Translations under genes and position numbers: made by a program
Origin: a virus
IMG/VR virus record: IMGVR_UViG_3300050821_015283
Location: 1-49,791 of that record
Strand: one strand, 5' to 3'
Length of the DNA: 49,791 bases
Shown here: piece after piece, positions 6,775 to 13,660 of the stretch
Position numbering within the stretch: position 1 is the stretch's first letter
Layout of the letters: each line of letters begins with the position of its first letter
The notes under the pieces: model-generated
The model's input: only the letters and a program-made list of their open reading frames with translations
Database searches by the model: none
Told to the model about the DNA's origin: nothing

Positions 6775-7097
6775 AATTTACCGAAACCTTCTGCGTCTCC
6801 AAAACCGTTCTCATAACCAGCCCCATCACCGCTGCCGCCCCCCTTTGAGTATTCAACATCGTAACTTTCTCCATAGCCGTCTCCATCACCAGCATTGGAA
6901 AAAATCAAGTCTCCTCCATGACCATATCCATCAAATTCGATACCACATCCGGAGCTGAAACTATATTCGGATTGTAAACCATACTTGAATTTGTCTCCGC
7001 AACCAGAGCTATATCCGTACCCTGAACCATCTCCGCAACCGAAATCGATTTCATAATAAAATCCATTGGGCCGATAAGTGGAGATTACATTGTCCAT
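6762..7097 (-). CDS. Gly-x-Gly repeat protein, MDNVIS start
   Basis: 111 residues. MDNVISTYRPNGFYYEIDFG is followed by about 80 residues of G-x-G repeats with Y, D, S, C at the x positions (CGDGSGYGYSSGCGDKF). Probably disordered or a glycine-turn beta structure. Its start codons (ATGGACAATGTAA) supply the stop of the upstream DUF6948 gene. Family members also occur at 17925-18414 (plus) and 48206-49583 (minus). Confidence 0.65.
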   Translation of the reverse strand: MDNVISTYRPNGFYYEIDFGCGDGSGYGYSSGCGDKFKYGLQSEYSFSSGCGIEFDGYGHGGDLIFSNAGDGDGYGESYDVEYSKGGGSGDGAGYENGFGDAEGFGKLWTM

Positions 7098-7405
7098 GGC
7101 ACTATGCTGTCCAAAACTAATTTGGCCTGTTCAGTAATCGGAATGATCTCGATGACTTCCATAATTATTGCTTTATCAATAGCACATGAGAACTTACATT
7201 CTTCTGGAAGGGTAACACCTATTTGTGCAATTTCTGAGATAGACAAAGCTCCGGCCCACCGGCATAACCTGCGAGAAGAAGAAACTTCAACACTGATACC
7301 ATTTCCATTCAATTCACTTTCAATTTTTTCTAAAATACAAGCGTGTACACCAGCATTTTTTGTCCTAATAATGACATATTTACCAACATAATCTTGTCCA
7401 ATCAT
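7085..7405 (-). CDS. DUF6948-type conserved phage protein
   Basis: The start at 7405 has AAAGGA at good distance; an upstream in-frame ATG at 7438 overlaps the stop of a Gly-repeat fragment and is the alternative. Residues VGKYVIIRTKNAGVHACILE, SSSRRLCRWAGALSISEIAQ, TLPEECKFS and MEVIEIIPITEQAKLVLDSI follow the pattern I associate with DUF6948, a small beta-rich phage protein of unknown function. First complete gene of the leftward early operon. Confidence 0.75.
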   Translation of the reverse strand: MIGQDYVGKYVIIRTKNAGVHACILEKIESELNGNGISVEVSSSRRLCRWAGALSISEIAQIGVTLPEECKFSCAIDKAIIMEVIEIIPITEQAKLVLDSIVPWTM

Positions 7406-7434
7406 TTTGAATTCCTTTAATTTTAAATAAGATT

Positions 7435-7560
7435 TCATCTTACGATAAAAGTTTCAGATACAGAACCAGGTCCGAATAATTCACTTCCATCTCCCTCCCC
7501 ATAGCCGCACTTATTATCGTAAGACGAATTCTTTATATCATATAATATTTTTAAAACAAA
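7435..7560 (-). pseudogene. Fragment of a Gly-x-Gly repeat gene
   Basis: The frame closed by TGA at 7435-7437 encodes SSYDNKCGYGEGDGSELFGP and then GSVSETFIVR, clearly the Gly-x-Gly family, but it holds no ATG, GTG or TTG start back to a TAA at 7561-7563. Its TGA overlaps the ATG at 7438. It appears to be a truncated relic of a repeat gene that once headed the operon. Confidence 0.5.
7439..7523. repeat. Inverted repeat in the divergent early region
   Basis: CTTACGATAA at 7439-7448 and TTATCGTAAG at 7514-7523 are perfect 10-base inverted copies flanking the Gly-repeat fragment. They may be a regulator-binding pair, the scar of an insertion, or a stem in the leader transcript. Confidence 0.4.
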
Positions 7561-7580
7561 TTATTTTTTTAATAAAAATA

Positions 7581-7596
7581 CAAGATTTATATCTTG
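7581..7596. promoter_or_regulatory. Palindromic operator candidate in rep/early intergenic region
   Basis: CAAGAT-TTAT-ATCTTG is a perfect 6+6 palindrome in the AT-rich gap between the leftward operon and the rightward initiator gene. This is where a shared operator for divergent early promoters would be expected. No single promoter here is clearly better than the AT-rich background. Confidence 0.4.
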
Positions 7597-7693
7597 ATAC
7601 GAATTATCTTTCATTTTATCTTAAATTTTGGGGAATAAGCCTCCCAACAAAGCAAATTATCAGTCACAAATTCACTTTTCTGTGAAAGTATGT

Positions 7694-8653
7694 ATGAGTA
7701 AACTATCCAAAGGACGCCGTCAACAAAAAAAAACAATAAATAAAAAAATCATATTTGATTCAGAGATAGCTATAAAATACGGAGTTGAAGCTGCCATTAT
7801 CATTCAGCATTTTCAATACTCTATTGGTCATCATAAGAAAAACGGTACCCATTTCCATGATGGGAGATATTGGACATATGATTCTATCAAAAATCTGAGA
7901 AGAATTTATCCTTTTTGGACCAGGAAGATCATCTGGAAAATCATAAAACAATTAGAAGATAAAAAAGTTATCCTATCAGGAAATCACAACAAGAATAAGT
8001 CAGATCGTACAAAATGGTTCTCATTTAAGGATGAAGATAAATTCTTAAAACCCTTCGAAAGTGCCGATCTCGAGCAACCTGTGGATAACTGTGCAAATTA
8101 TGTGGATAACTCTGTTAATAACCCCTGTATAAATAACTTACCAAAATGCAAAAATAAAACACAAGGAAATGAGCCATATATTTTAAAAATATCCTATGAG
8201 ATCCGCAGTTTTGGTCATTTTCCCAAATGGGAAAATGGGATGTTAAAAAATAACTCTAGGGAAACAGCCATTTATTTCGAAAAAATACCCCAAGATCCGC
8301 AGTTTTGGTCATTTTCCCATTTGGGAAAATGTATTTCTTCTATATATTCCTATGGAAGAAATTCTTCCATGGATGAAAGCAAACAGCCCAACAATGGAAG
8401 AAGTTTAAAAAAAGGTTTTGGAAGAAAAAATACAAGCAGACCAGTGTTCGCAACTAAGATCACAGCAGATTATGCCATGCATAAGACGCTTAGAAATAAG
8501 CTGCACAAGCTTGGCTTCTCAGATCATGAGATCGATCTGGAGACTCAAAACATGATCAAATACCATGCGCAGAACCCTCAAATCGTCTACAATGAACACA
8601 AGTGCATTCTGGGTTGGTTTAAAAACTACATGACTAGGAAGAGACTGAGGTAG
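7694..8653 (+). CDS. Replication initiator / replisome organiser, winged-helix type
   Basis: 319 residues from the ATG at 7694; an upstream in-frame TTG at 7628 has no ribosome site. The N-terminal 120 residues follow a winged-helix pattern seen in phage replication proteins (FDSEIAIKYGVEAAIIIQHF, GTHFHDGRYWTYDSI, IYPFWTRKIIWKIIKQLEDK). The middle is low-complexity and contains two long palindromic DNA repeats. The C-terminal 60 residues (HKLGFSDHEIDLETQNMIKY, ILGWFKNYM) are basic and helical and may contact the host helicase or loader. Repeats inside the initiator gene recall the lambda O/ori arrangement. Confidence 0.7.
   Translation: MSKLSKGRRQQKKTINKKIIFDSEIAIKYGVEAAIIIQHFQYSIGHHKKNGTHFHDGRYWTYDSIKNLRRIYPFWTRKIIWKIIKQLEDKKVILSGNHNKNKSDRTKWFSFKDEDKFLKPFESADLEQPVDNCANYVDNSVNNPCINNLPKCKNKTQGNEPYILKISYEIRSFGHFPKWENGMLKNNSRETAIYFEKIPQDPQFWSFSHLGKCISSIYSYGRNSSMDESKQPNNGRSLKKGFGRKNTSRPVFATKITADYAMHKTLRNKLHKLGFSDHEIDLETQNMIKYHAQNPQIVYNEHKCILGWFKNYMTRKRLR
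8200..8237 (+). repeat. Origin-type repeat 1 (inside initiator gene)
   Basis: A 38-base unit: GATCCGCAG, then TTTTGGT, then an inverted repeat with arms CATTTTCCCA and TGGGAAAATG around AA. Identical to repeat 2 except for the two central bases, although the codons are under no visible protein constraint to match. Confidence 0.8.
8294..8331 (+). repeat. Origin-type repeat 2 (inside initiator gene)
   Basis: A 38-base unit matching repeat 1 at 36 positions, with centre TT instead of AA in the palindrome. It is offset 94 bases from repeat 1, and 94 is not a multiple of three. The two copies are therefore read in different frames (IRSFGHFPKWENG versus PQFWSFSHLGKC), so conservation acts on DNA and not protein. 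Confidence 0.8.
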
Positions 8654-8822
8654 ATTAAAATCGATTATATGCCACTTTTTTTCAGTTTCTAGACCACTCT
8701 AGATAATTTCTGGTACCATGACTACCAAAAACCATCAAAAGGTCTGTAGGGTACCTTAAAATTAATATTTGGATAAATCGACTCTAAAATCTTATCTATC
8801 AAGAATGAATATTGTGCGTGTC

Positions 8823-8848
8823 CATTTGGGCAAATGTTCAAAACTCCG
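8823..8848 (-). repeat. Origin-type repeat 3 (inverted, noncoding)
   Basis: On the minus strand this reads CGGAGTTTTG, AA, CATTTGCCCAAATG, matching the core of repeat 1 (CGCAGTTTTG, GT, CATTTTCCCAAATG) with a tight palindrome CATTTGCCCAAATG. It lies downstream of the initiator gene in the opposite orientation. Confidence 0.65.
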
Positions 8849-8926
8849 TCTTACGGGGTATTTATTTAAAAAAATTGGCTCATTACCTGTGATTTTGTTT
8901 TTGCAACAACTATCTGATTATTATCA

Positions 8927-9000
8927 TGGTTGGGGGACCTGGACTCGAACCAGAATTGCCCGGTCCAAAGCCGGAAGTTCTGCCATTAAACTATCCCCCA
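8927..9000 (-). tRNA. tRNA-Gln (anticodon TTG), CCA encoded
   Basis: On the minus strand the acceptor TGGGGGA (9000-8994) pairs with TCCCCCA. The anticodon stem CCGG/CCGG encloses the loop CTTTGGA, giving anticodon TTG. The T arm contains GGTTCGAGTCC, the discriminator is A, and CCA is encoded at 8929-8927. All arms look sound, so it should be functional. It probably supplements host glutamine decoding; several virion proteins here are Gln-rich. It lies between origin-type repeats 3 and 4. Confidence 0.95.
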
Positions 9001-9069
9001 ATTTCCTAGTACTTTCCCTATAAGATTTTAACAGAATGGAAAGAAATTGTATTGAATAAATTGAATGCT

Positions 9070-9099
9070 CAAATGGGCAAATGGAGATTTCTGCGGATC
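9070..9099 (-). repeat. Origin-type repeat 4 (inverted, noncoding)
   Basis: On the minus strand this reads GATCCGCAG, AAATCTC, CATTTGCCCATTTG: the same nine-base head as repeats 1 and 2 followed at the same distance by the CATTT-CCCA half palindrome. It marks the far side of the candidate origin region. Confidence 0.65.
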
Positions 9100-9237
9100 A
9101 CAAGGGATTTTTTGGAAAAAAATGGCTAAAAACCTGGGATTTATTTTTCACATTTTTTTATCAGAGTGTTTTAATTCAAGGAAACAATTTCGTATATACA
9201 TTATTTCTTCCTGGAAAGATTTTTTTGAAAAAAGTAG

Positions 9238-9267
9238 TTGACAATACGTAATTGGTCATCATAGATT
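9238..9267 (+). promoter_or_regulatory. Promoter for the structured leader and exported protein
   Basis: TTGACA at 9238-9243, then an 18-base spacer, then TAGATT at 9262-9267. The predicted start is about 9275, some 265 bases before the gene at 9540, which implies a long leader. Confidence 0.55.
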
Positions 9268-9284
9268 AAAGTTGTCTTTGGACA

Positions 9285-9414
9285 TCATGGAAAAGGAAGG
9301 TGGTTTCCCCTTTTCTTGTACTCATAAAGATTTTCATCATGTTAATGATCAAATGTGGATGAGTGATTGATGTAATATAAACTGCATCATTCTTACCTTG
9401 CTTATCACTCATCC
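9285..9414 (+). ncRNA. Strongly folded leader RNA or small RNA
   Basis: Two hairpins follow the 9238 promoter. The first pairs GAAAAGG with CCTTTTC near 9288-9316. The second is a perfect 11-base stem, GGATGAGTGAT (9357-9367) with ATCACTCATCC (9404-9414), enclosing a nested TGATG/CATCA stem. No credible reading frame occupies the region. It is either the 5' leader of the exported-protein gene or a separate small RNA. Confidence 0.5.
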
Positions 9415-9539
9415 AACATTCATTATTCATTTTCTTGTACAAAGTTCTTTTAATGAATTTTGAAAAGTGATAAGATAAAATAGAACACTGCAAAAAATAA
9501 GTATAATCTTTAAAAATCAAAAATAAAAAGGGAATAATC

Positions 9540-10166
9540 ATGTCAAAAAAAATCTTCGTAGCTTTATGCTTAGCAATCTCTTTATGCATACCTACCCAAG
9601 CAATGGATAGATCTGATGAGCAAACCTATTCTAAACATCAAATTACCCCCCGAGTATCTTTGTTAAAAACTGCTTTAGTTACATTAGGACTAATGTTATC
9701 TCCTCAAGCTGCTCAGCCATTGTCTGAGTTCGGCGGATGTTATTTAATGGGTGGAACATATACGCCTACAAATTGTTTAGATATTACACAAATAAGAACA
9801 TCAGGATGTGCCACAGAAGCAGTTGAGCCGTTGGAACCACTGGGTAAAATTACAAGTATTTCTATGTATCTCAAATTTTCTGCTGGCACTCCTTCTATAA
9901 TCAGCTCATATTTATGTTCAAGAAATTTCAATGTAAATTACCATTACATAATGGATTATGGATTTAATATGTCAGGGAATAATTGTTACTATCCTGATAG
10001 ACCTCCTATATCAACAGGAAGTTACCGTACGTTTCTTTTTACAATTGATAAAAGTGATGAAAATAGAAATAAAGATAATATCGTATTCGATAACACATTT
10101 GCAAAATTTATGAATTCTGGGATTTGTCCTTCGAGTAATACAATAGATATCAATACTTGTGTGTAA
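9540..10166 (+). CDS. Exported Cys-rich protein, unknown function
   Basis: 208 residues. A classical signal peptide (MSKKIFVALCLAISLCIPTQ then A-MD) predicts cleavage after residue 21. A second hydrophobic stretch lies near residues 43-62 (LKTALVTLGLMLSPQAAQP). The mature part contains about eight cysteines and Tyr/Ser/Asn-rich beta-like sequence, so a disulfide-stabilised periplasmic or surface protein is likely. A Shine-Dalgarno (AAGGGA) precedes the ATG. It is isolated between the origin region and a convergent operon with its own promoter, the usual layout of a moron gene. The role (exclusion, host modification) is inferred only. Confidence 0.7.
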   Translation: MSKKIFVALCLAISLCIPTQAMDRSDEQTYSKHQITPRVSLLKTALVTLGLMLSPQAAQPLSEFGGCYLMGGTYTPTNCLDITQIRTSGCATEAVEPLEPLGKITSISMYLKFSAGTPSIISSYLCSRNFNVNYHYIMDYGFNMSGNNCYYPDRPPISTGSYRTFLFTIDKSDENRNKDNIVFDNTFAKFMNSGICPSSNTIDINTCV

Positions 10167-10198
10167 TCGAGATAAACTTTAAATCACGCATACGTAAC

Positions 10199-10450
10199 TT
10201 ACAGGAATCGATCATAAGTCATATCAAATATATACTTCTTGCAAGGGTAAATTTCTCCTTTGATTCCCTTAATGATCATATCTCCATTATTGGCGCTTAT
10301 TAATCCTTTAAGTGTGTAAATTGAACAACCCCATGGTTCTTTCAAGATTATTTCATTTGTTGAAACTTTATCCATAAACCAGCCAGGGATATAATCTTTA
10401 CCAAGTTCAAACGCTTCAATAACAATTGGTTTTTTAATATATTTCATCAA
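10199..10450 (-). CDS. Conserved phage protein (GD-IIKG-KGE-YPCK type)
   Basis: 83 residues. The start MKYIKKPIVIEAFE and the block LISANNGDMIIKGIKGEIYP then CKKYIFDMTYD match a very widespread small phage protein whose function is unknown. Recognition is by the PGDWIIKGVKGE-YPCKPDIF-like signature. Start is 10450 or the adjacent ATG at 10447. Last gene of the second minus operon. Confidence 0.75.
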   Translation of the reverse strand: MMKYIKKPIVIEAFELGKDYIPGWFMDKVSTNEIILKEPWGCSIYTLKGLISANNGDMIIKGIKGEIYPCKKYIFDMTYDRFL

Positions 10451-10457
10451 TCTTCAA

Positions 10458-10811
10458 TCAATTAAAATCTTCTTCTCTTAATTCAGGATGATAAGACGTA
10501 TTGTCTTTTTTTCTTTTAAATAATCCTCTCCACAAAGTTCTTATCCAAGATGTTCTTTCGATATCAAAATCGACTTTTAATTTTTTATAATCTGTTTTTC
10601 CATAAAAATTTAACTCTTCAATAATAGTCTTTATTTTTTCTTGATTTGGATCGTCTGTATGAAAAATATAACCATTATCTAACTTATATTCAGTATTACC
10701 AAACTTATCTTTATATAATAATTTTTTTAAATTATGATTTTCTGTTTTTAAACTCTCGTTTTCTTTACGCAGTAATTCAATTTCAATTTCTTTGTCTCTC
10801 ATATCTGTCAT
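10458..10811 (-). CDS. Coiled-coil hypothetical protein
   Basis: 117 residues. Residues 5-34 form a strong leucine-heptad coil (IEIELLRKENESLKTENHNL), followed by a charged globular part and a basic patch (WRGLFKRKKDN). Probably a homodimer. No family recognised. Confidence 0.6.
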   Translation of the reverse strand: MTDMRDKEIEIELLRKENESLKTENHNLKKLLYKDKFGNTEYKLDNGYIFHTDDPNQEKIKTIIEELNFYGKTDYKKLKVDFDIERTSWIRTLWRGLFKRKKDNTSYHPELREEDFN

Positions 10812-10860
10812 ATAATTATTGTTCCTTTATTTATATAATTCATGTATCATTCCTTCCTCA

Positions 10861-11529
10861 CTAACAAGAACAAATAAAGAAATTTCGTGTTTTAGATTCA
10901 TCAACTTTTTTTCCAGTATAAATTTCGTAATGATGCCAAAAATCCCCATGTAAAGGGAAATCGTAATCCCAAACATCAAAACGCTCTCCATCATTAATCC
11001 ATTCTTCGGCAGCTTTAATAAGTAAATTAATCTCTTTAAATTCTTTACGAGGACAACTTTCATAAAGTTCATTCATATAATTTTCTAACCACTTTTTAGA
11101 TTTTTCTATTTCTGAATCTTCAGTAGAATCATTTATATCATCAGGAAATGATCGACTTTTAATTTTTCCCCTACATACAAGATTTAATGGCATATCATTT
11201 GGTATGCTTTTGAAAGTGTGTCGAACATCACCTACTGTTATGGATTCTTTCTTATCTTCTACCATTTCTATGAGATTAAGGGTTAATTCCCATACATTAA
11301 GTGATTCCTGTATGGGACGACTCACATAGTGCATTCGAATGTGTCTTTCAATGGCATAAAGATTACTTAACAATTGATCTTTAGAGATAGGAAAAGTAAT
11401 GCTTTGCCTATCAGTTTTAGTTTCATTGTCGATAGTAGAAAGATATACTGGATGATTTTCCCACATATCTAACTCTTTTTTTATTGAATTAATGCGCTCT
11501 TGTATCATTTGTATCGGTGGTTCACTCAT
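10861..11529 (-). CDS. Member 1 of the LSNL/LSILHAIG - MVED small-protein family
   Basis: 222 residues. The N-terminal half (MSEPPIQMIQERINSIKKEL, FPISKDQLLSNLYAIERHI, ELTLNLIEMVEDKKE) is paralogous to the two genes upstream. The C-terminal half (KEINLLIKAAEEWIN, FDVWDYDFPLHGDFWHHYEI) is unique, so this looks like a fusion of the family module with another domain. It overlaps the upstream gene by four bases (ATGA). Confidence 0.65.
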   Translation of the reverse strand: MSEPPIQMIQERINSIKKELDMWENHPVYLSTIDNETKTDRQSITFPISKDQLLSNLYAIERHIRMHYVSRPIQESLNVWELTLNLIEMVEDKKESITVGDVRHTFKSIPNDMPLNLVCRGKIKSRSFPDDINDSTEDSEIEKSKKWLENYMNELYESCPRKEFKEINLLIKAAEEWINDGERFDVWDYDFPLHGDFWHHYEIYTGKKVDESKTRNFFICSC

Positions 11530-11900
11530 TTGTTATTATCCTCTACCATTTGTATGATTTCTTTAAGAATATTAAATGCTTTTTTTTTATAATATTCACA
11601 TGATTCTCTTCCTTGTTTCTCTGCTCCAGCAATATTTAACATCTGGATTTCATGTCCAATTTTATAAAGATTACTTAACATCTGTTCTTGTTCTTTAGAG
11701 ATAGGTAAGATAATGGGCTTTTTATCTTTATCTATGCACTCAAGTAATGTCTCAAGAAAATTTAATTCAACCATCGTACACTGTTTTATTGTTTCATGAT
11801 AAATAGGGTGATGTGCTTTAGGATTATTATCTAGCCAATCTAATTCTCTTCTTATTGAATTAATGCGTGCTTGTATCAATTCTATCGGTGTTTCAGTCAT
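11526..11900 (-). CDS. Member 2 of the LSNL/LSILHAIG - MVED family
   Basis: 124 residues. MTETPIELIQARINSIRREL parallels member 1's start; LPISKEQEQMLSNLYKIGHE and ILKEIIQMVEDNNK are the family body. It also contains LNFLETLLE, echoing the C-terminus of the genes at 1971-2416. The ATG shares one base with the upstream stop (TAATG). Function unknown. Confidence 0.65.
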   Translation of the reverse strand: MTETPIELIQARINSIRRELDWLDNNPKAHHPIYHETIKQCTMVELNFLETLLECIDKDKKPIILPISKEQEQMLSNLYKIGHEIQMLNIAGAEKQGRESCEYYKKKAFNILKEIIQMVEDNNK

Positions 11901-12115
11901 TAGTTATTATCCTCAACCATCTTTATAAGCTCCTGGACCAAATTCCATGACTGATCCTTGTAATCAGCTCTAGATTTAATTGATCCGCCAATGGCGTGGA
12001 GAATGCTTAACAACCGTTCTTTTGTTAAAGGTAAAAGTAATAGCTTCTCAACCTTTTCTTTTAAAACTTGTTCTTCTAAGCGGTAAGTATTCTTGTCATT
12101 TTCAATTTCTTTCAT
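11900..12115 (-). CDS. Member 3 of the LSILHAIG - MVED family (minimal form)
   Basis: 71 residues: a charged leader helix, then LLPLTKERLLSILHAIGGSI and WNLVQELIKMVEDNN. It is close to the 48-residue plus-strand gene at 15595-15741, so the family is present in both the early minus and late plus operons. A two-helix protein is likely; function unknown. Confidence 0.6.
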   Translation of the reverse strand: MKEIENDKNTYRLEEQVLKEKVEKLLLLPLTKERLLSILHAIGGSIKSRADYKDQSWNLVQELIKMVEDNN

Positions 12116-12136
12116 AAAATCATGCCTCCTTCAAAC

Positions 12137-12412
12137 CTAATCAACATAATCGTCGTAAATTGTTAAAGTTTGTTCTCTTTCTTCAAAATCTAATATTAAA
12201 TCACCGCAGTGAAGATAATCATACTTAGAGCATGTATTTTTTATTTCTCTAGCAAGTTGTTGTAATTCTTGGAGAGTTCTAATTGAAATTGCATGTCTAA
12301 CGATTTCTTTATCTAACTCGTTCATATGATTCTCTTTTTCGTATTTGTAATTCTTAAGAATATCCTCGTATAAGTTTAATCTTTCATATGCCGATTCAAT
12401 ATAAAATTTCAT
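12137..12412 (-). CDS. Hypothetical helical protein heading the second minus operon
   Basis: The start at 12412 (MKFYIESAYERLNLYEDILK) is chosen because the 46 codons upstream look like noncoding hydrophobic shadow sequence and span the divergent promoter region. 91 residues, mostly helical and acidic, with CSKYDYLHCGD near the end. No family recognised. Confidence 0.6.
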   Translation of the reverse strand: MKFYIESAYERLNLYEDILKNYKYEKENHMNELDKEIVRHAISIRTLQELQQLAREIKNTCSKYDYLHCGDLILDFEEREQTLTIYDDYVD

Positions 12413-12532
12413 ATAATTATCTTCCCTTAGTGCAATATTATTATTAATATACATACTATAAATGCTAAAAAAACTAAAACTCCATTCTGCTCTTCCATTT
12501 GTAAATTTCAAATCCATTCCAATAAAATACCA

Positions 12533-12578
12533 TTGACACAACGCTATCAAACATATTAACTATTGTCAATAACAGATA
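12533..12578 (+). promoter_or_regulatory. Divergent control region of the terminase operon
   Basis: Between the minus gene start (12412) and the terminase small subunit (12588) lies ATTGACA (12533-12539), facing a TGTCAAT copy about 35 bases downstream, which forms an inverted repeat. The left arm includes a consensus TTGACA; a 17-base spacer leads to TTAACT, a weak -10. The arrangement looks like an operator-flanked promoter for the rightward operon. Confidence 0.45.
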
Positions 12579-12587
12579 GAGAGTAAT

Positions 12588-13178
12588 ATGAAGAAGGAAG
12601 ATTCAATCAATGTTCTTTTTGAGAAATTAAAAAGGACACTTTGTCCAAAGGACAGAAATGATCAGCATAAATCTAGTGAAAACAAAGATGAACAGAGGGA
12701 TTCAATGACTTTAGGAAGAATAAAGCATAAAGGATATTTTAAAAAAGGTCAATCTGGTAATCCCAGTGGAAGACCAGTCGGAGCAAGTGGATCTGATATT
12801 ACTAAAGTGTTAATGGCATATAAAACGAGAAGGAATGATTTTACATTGGCGTTATTTCAAAGGATAGAATCAATAGGAGATTCTTTGGTTACGAAAGCTG
12901 TTGATCTCGCTATGGCTGGTAATGAAAAAATGTTAGCATTTCTGTTAGACAAGGGTATCAATCCTAATCTCATCAATAAACTTGAAAAGCCAATCGTATC
13001 TAAGACAGTTGAGGATATAGATAACTCACAGCAGATGGTTATATCGAACATGGGTTCAGGTAACATCGATATGCAGCATGGCTTGAACTTGGTGAAGGCA
13101 TTAGCTCTCAAGAGAGATTCAATCAATGTGAGGCAACTTGAAGATCAGGTAAGGGAGATCGTAAATGTCAACAAATGA
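12588..13178 (+). CDS. terS: Terminase small subunit (DUF5681-type), putative
   Basis: 196 residues. GYFKKGQSGNPSGRPVGA at about 50-67 is the DUF5681 signature found in phage small terminase-like proteins; the following helical region (KVLMAYKTRRNDFTLALFQR) fits DNA recognition and oligomerisation. It should select the packaging start and feed DNA to the large subunit at 16064-17746. Its last codons contain the ATG of the next gene (14-base overlap, AATGTCAACAAATGA). Confidence 0.75.
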   Translation: MKKEDSINVLFEKLKRTLCPKDRNDQHKSSENKDEQRDSMTLGRIKHKGYFKKGQSGNPSGRPVGASGSDITKVLMAYKTRRNDFTLALFQRIESIGDSLVTKAVDLAMAGNEKMLAFLLDKGINPNLINKLEKPIVSKTVEDIDNSQQMVISNMGSGNIDMQHGLNLVKALALKRDSINVRQLEDQVREIVNVNK

Positions 13179-13416
13179 GGACAAAGAAAACGTTGATAGG
13201 ATATTAGATAAAATATTAGAGTGTCTTAATGGAGAAGCATTTGAATGTATTTGTTTATCTTTAAACTATGCTCTTGCTTTTCAGATGGATTATTTCGTTG
13301 ATAAGGATAAAGAAGAAAAATTCCTAAATCATTTTAAGAAATTAACTTTAGAGGCTTTACATGAGGTACGTGAGTGGAGAGATAGTAAAAAGGAAATAGA
13401 TAATGTCAACAAGTGA
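13165..13416 (+). CDS. Tandem small paralogue 1 (DGK-ALA-F family)
   Basis: 83 residues starting MSTNEDKENV. The core is ILDKILECLNGEAFECICLS, LNYALAFQMDYFVDKDKEEK, FLNHFKKLTLEALHEV. It is one of four consecutive paralogues; the shared pattern is L..LdG..f.t.c.vL..ALA.....F....... F...F...tL.al.ei. Start and stop use the repeated AATGTCAACAARTGA overlap. Small helical protein of unknown function placed between terminase subunits. Confidence 0.7.
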   Translation: MSTNEDKENVDRILDKILECLNGEAFECICLSLNYALAFQMDYFVDKDKEEKFLNHFKKLTLEALHEVREWRDSKKEIDNVNK

Positions 13417-13660
13417 AGAGCCATCTGATGAACAATTTAAAGAAACTATAGATTTATTTGATAATATTTCAAGTTGTTTATATGGAAAAAATTATTACAC
13501 GATTACTAATGCTTTAGTTTTTGCTACTTCCCAATTTGTACACCGAGCATATGAAGAAGATTATTATGAAGAGTTCTTTGATAATTTTAAGTCACAAGCG
13601 TTACGAATATTAGCCAAACATAAAGATAAAAATAAGGATAGCACAAATGTCAACAAGTAA
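13403..13660 (+). CDS. Tandem small paralogue 2
   Basis: 85 residues with an MSTSEEPSDE start and the body LFDNISSCLYGKNYYTITNA, LVFATSQFVHRAY, FFDNFKSQALRILAKH. The most diverged of the four. It overlaps both neighbours by 14 bases through the same junction sequence and ends in the same NVNK as paralogue 1 and the small terminase. Confidence 0.7.
   Translation: MSTSEEPSDEQFKETIDLFDNISSCLYGKNYYTITNALVFATSQFVHRAYEEDYYEEFFDNFKSQALRILAKHKDKNKDSTNVNK

Larger units (their letters stand above)
8654..9237. other. Noncoding candidate origin region
   Basis: This stretch contains no convincing gene apart from tRNA-Gln. It contains repeats 3 and 4, two TCTAGA and two GGTACC sites near 8690-8760 with AGACC/GGTCT inverted arms that could fold the transcript of the initiator gene, and long A and T runs from 9100 onward. 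Together with the in-gene repeats it looks like a phage replication origin. Confidence 0.5.

Noticed and set aside
6767-6958. His/Arg-rich plus-strand frame
   Set aside because: Antisense of the Gly-x-Gly repeats; the composition follows from the complementary repeat codons. The similar frames at 17985-18194 and 48424-48813 are rejected for the same reason.
7628-7693. TTG-started N-terminal extension of the initiator gene
   Set aside because: No ribosome site precedes the TTG, and the conserved winged-helix region starts after the ATG at 7694.
8769-9023. Plus-strand 84-codon frame over the tRNA region
   Set aside because: It runs through the tRNA-Gln gene and repeat 3 in an unrelated frame and has no ribosome site.
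9266-9589. Minus-strand 107-codon frame opposite the structured leader
   Set aside because: It overlaps the start of the exported-protein gene and the hairpins, lacks a ribosome site, and resembles random AT-rich translation.
10646-11072. Plus frame 10646-10864 and minus frame 10827-11072
   Set aside because: Both are out-of-frame shadows of minus-strand genes 10458-10811 and 10861-11529, which belong to coupled operons or known paralogue families.
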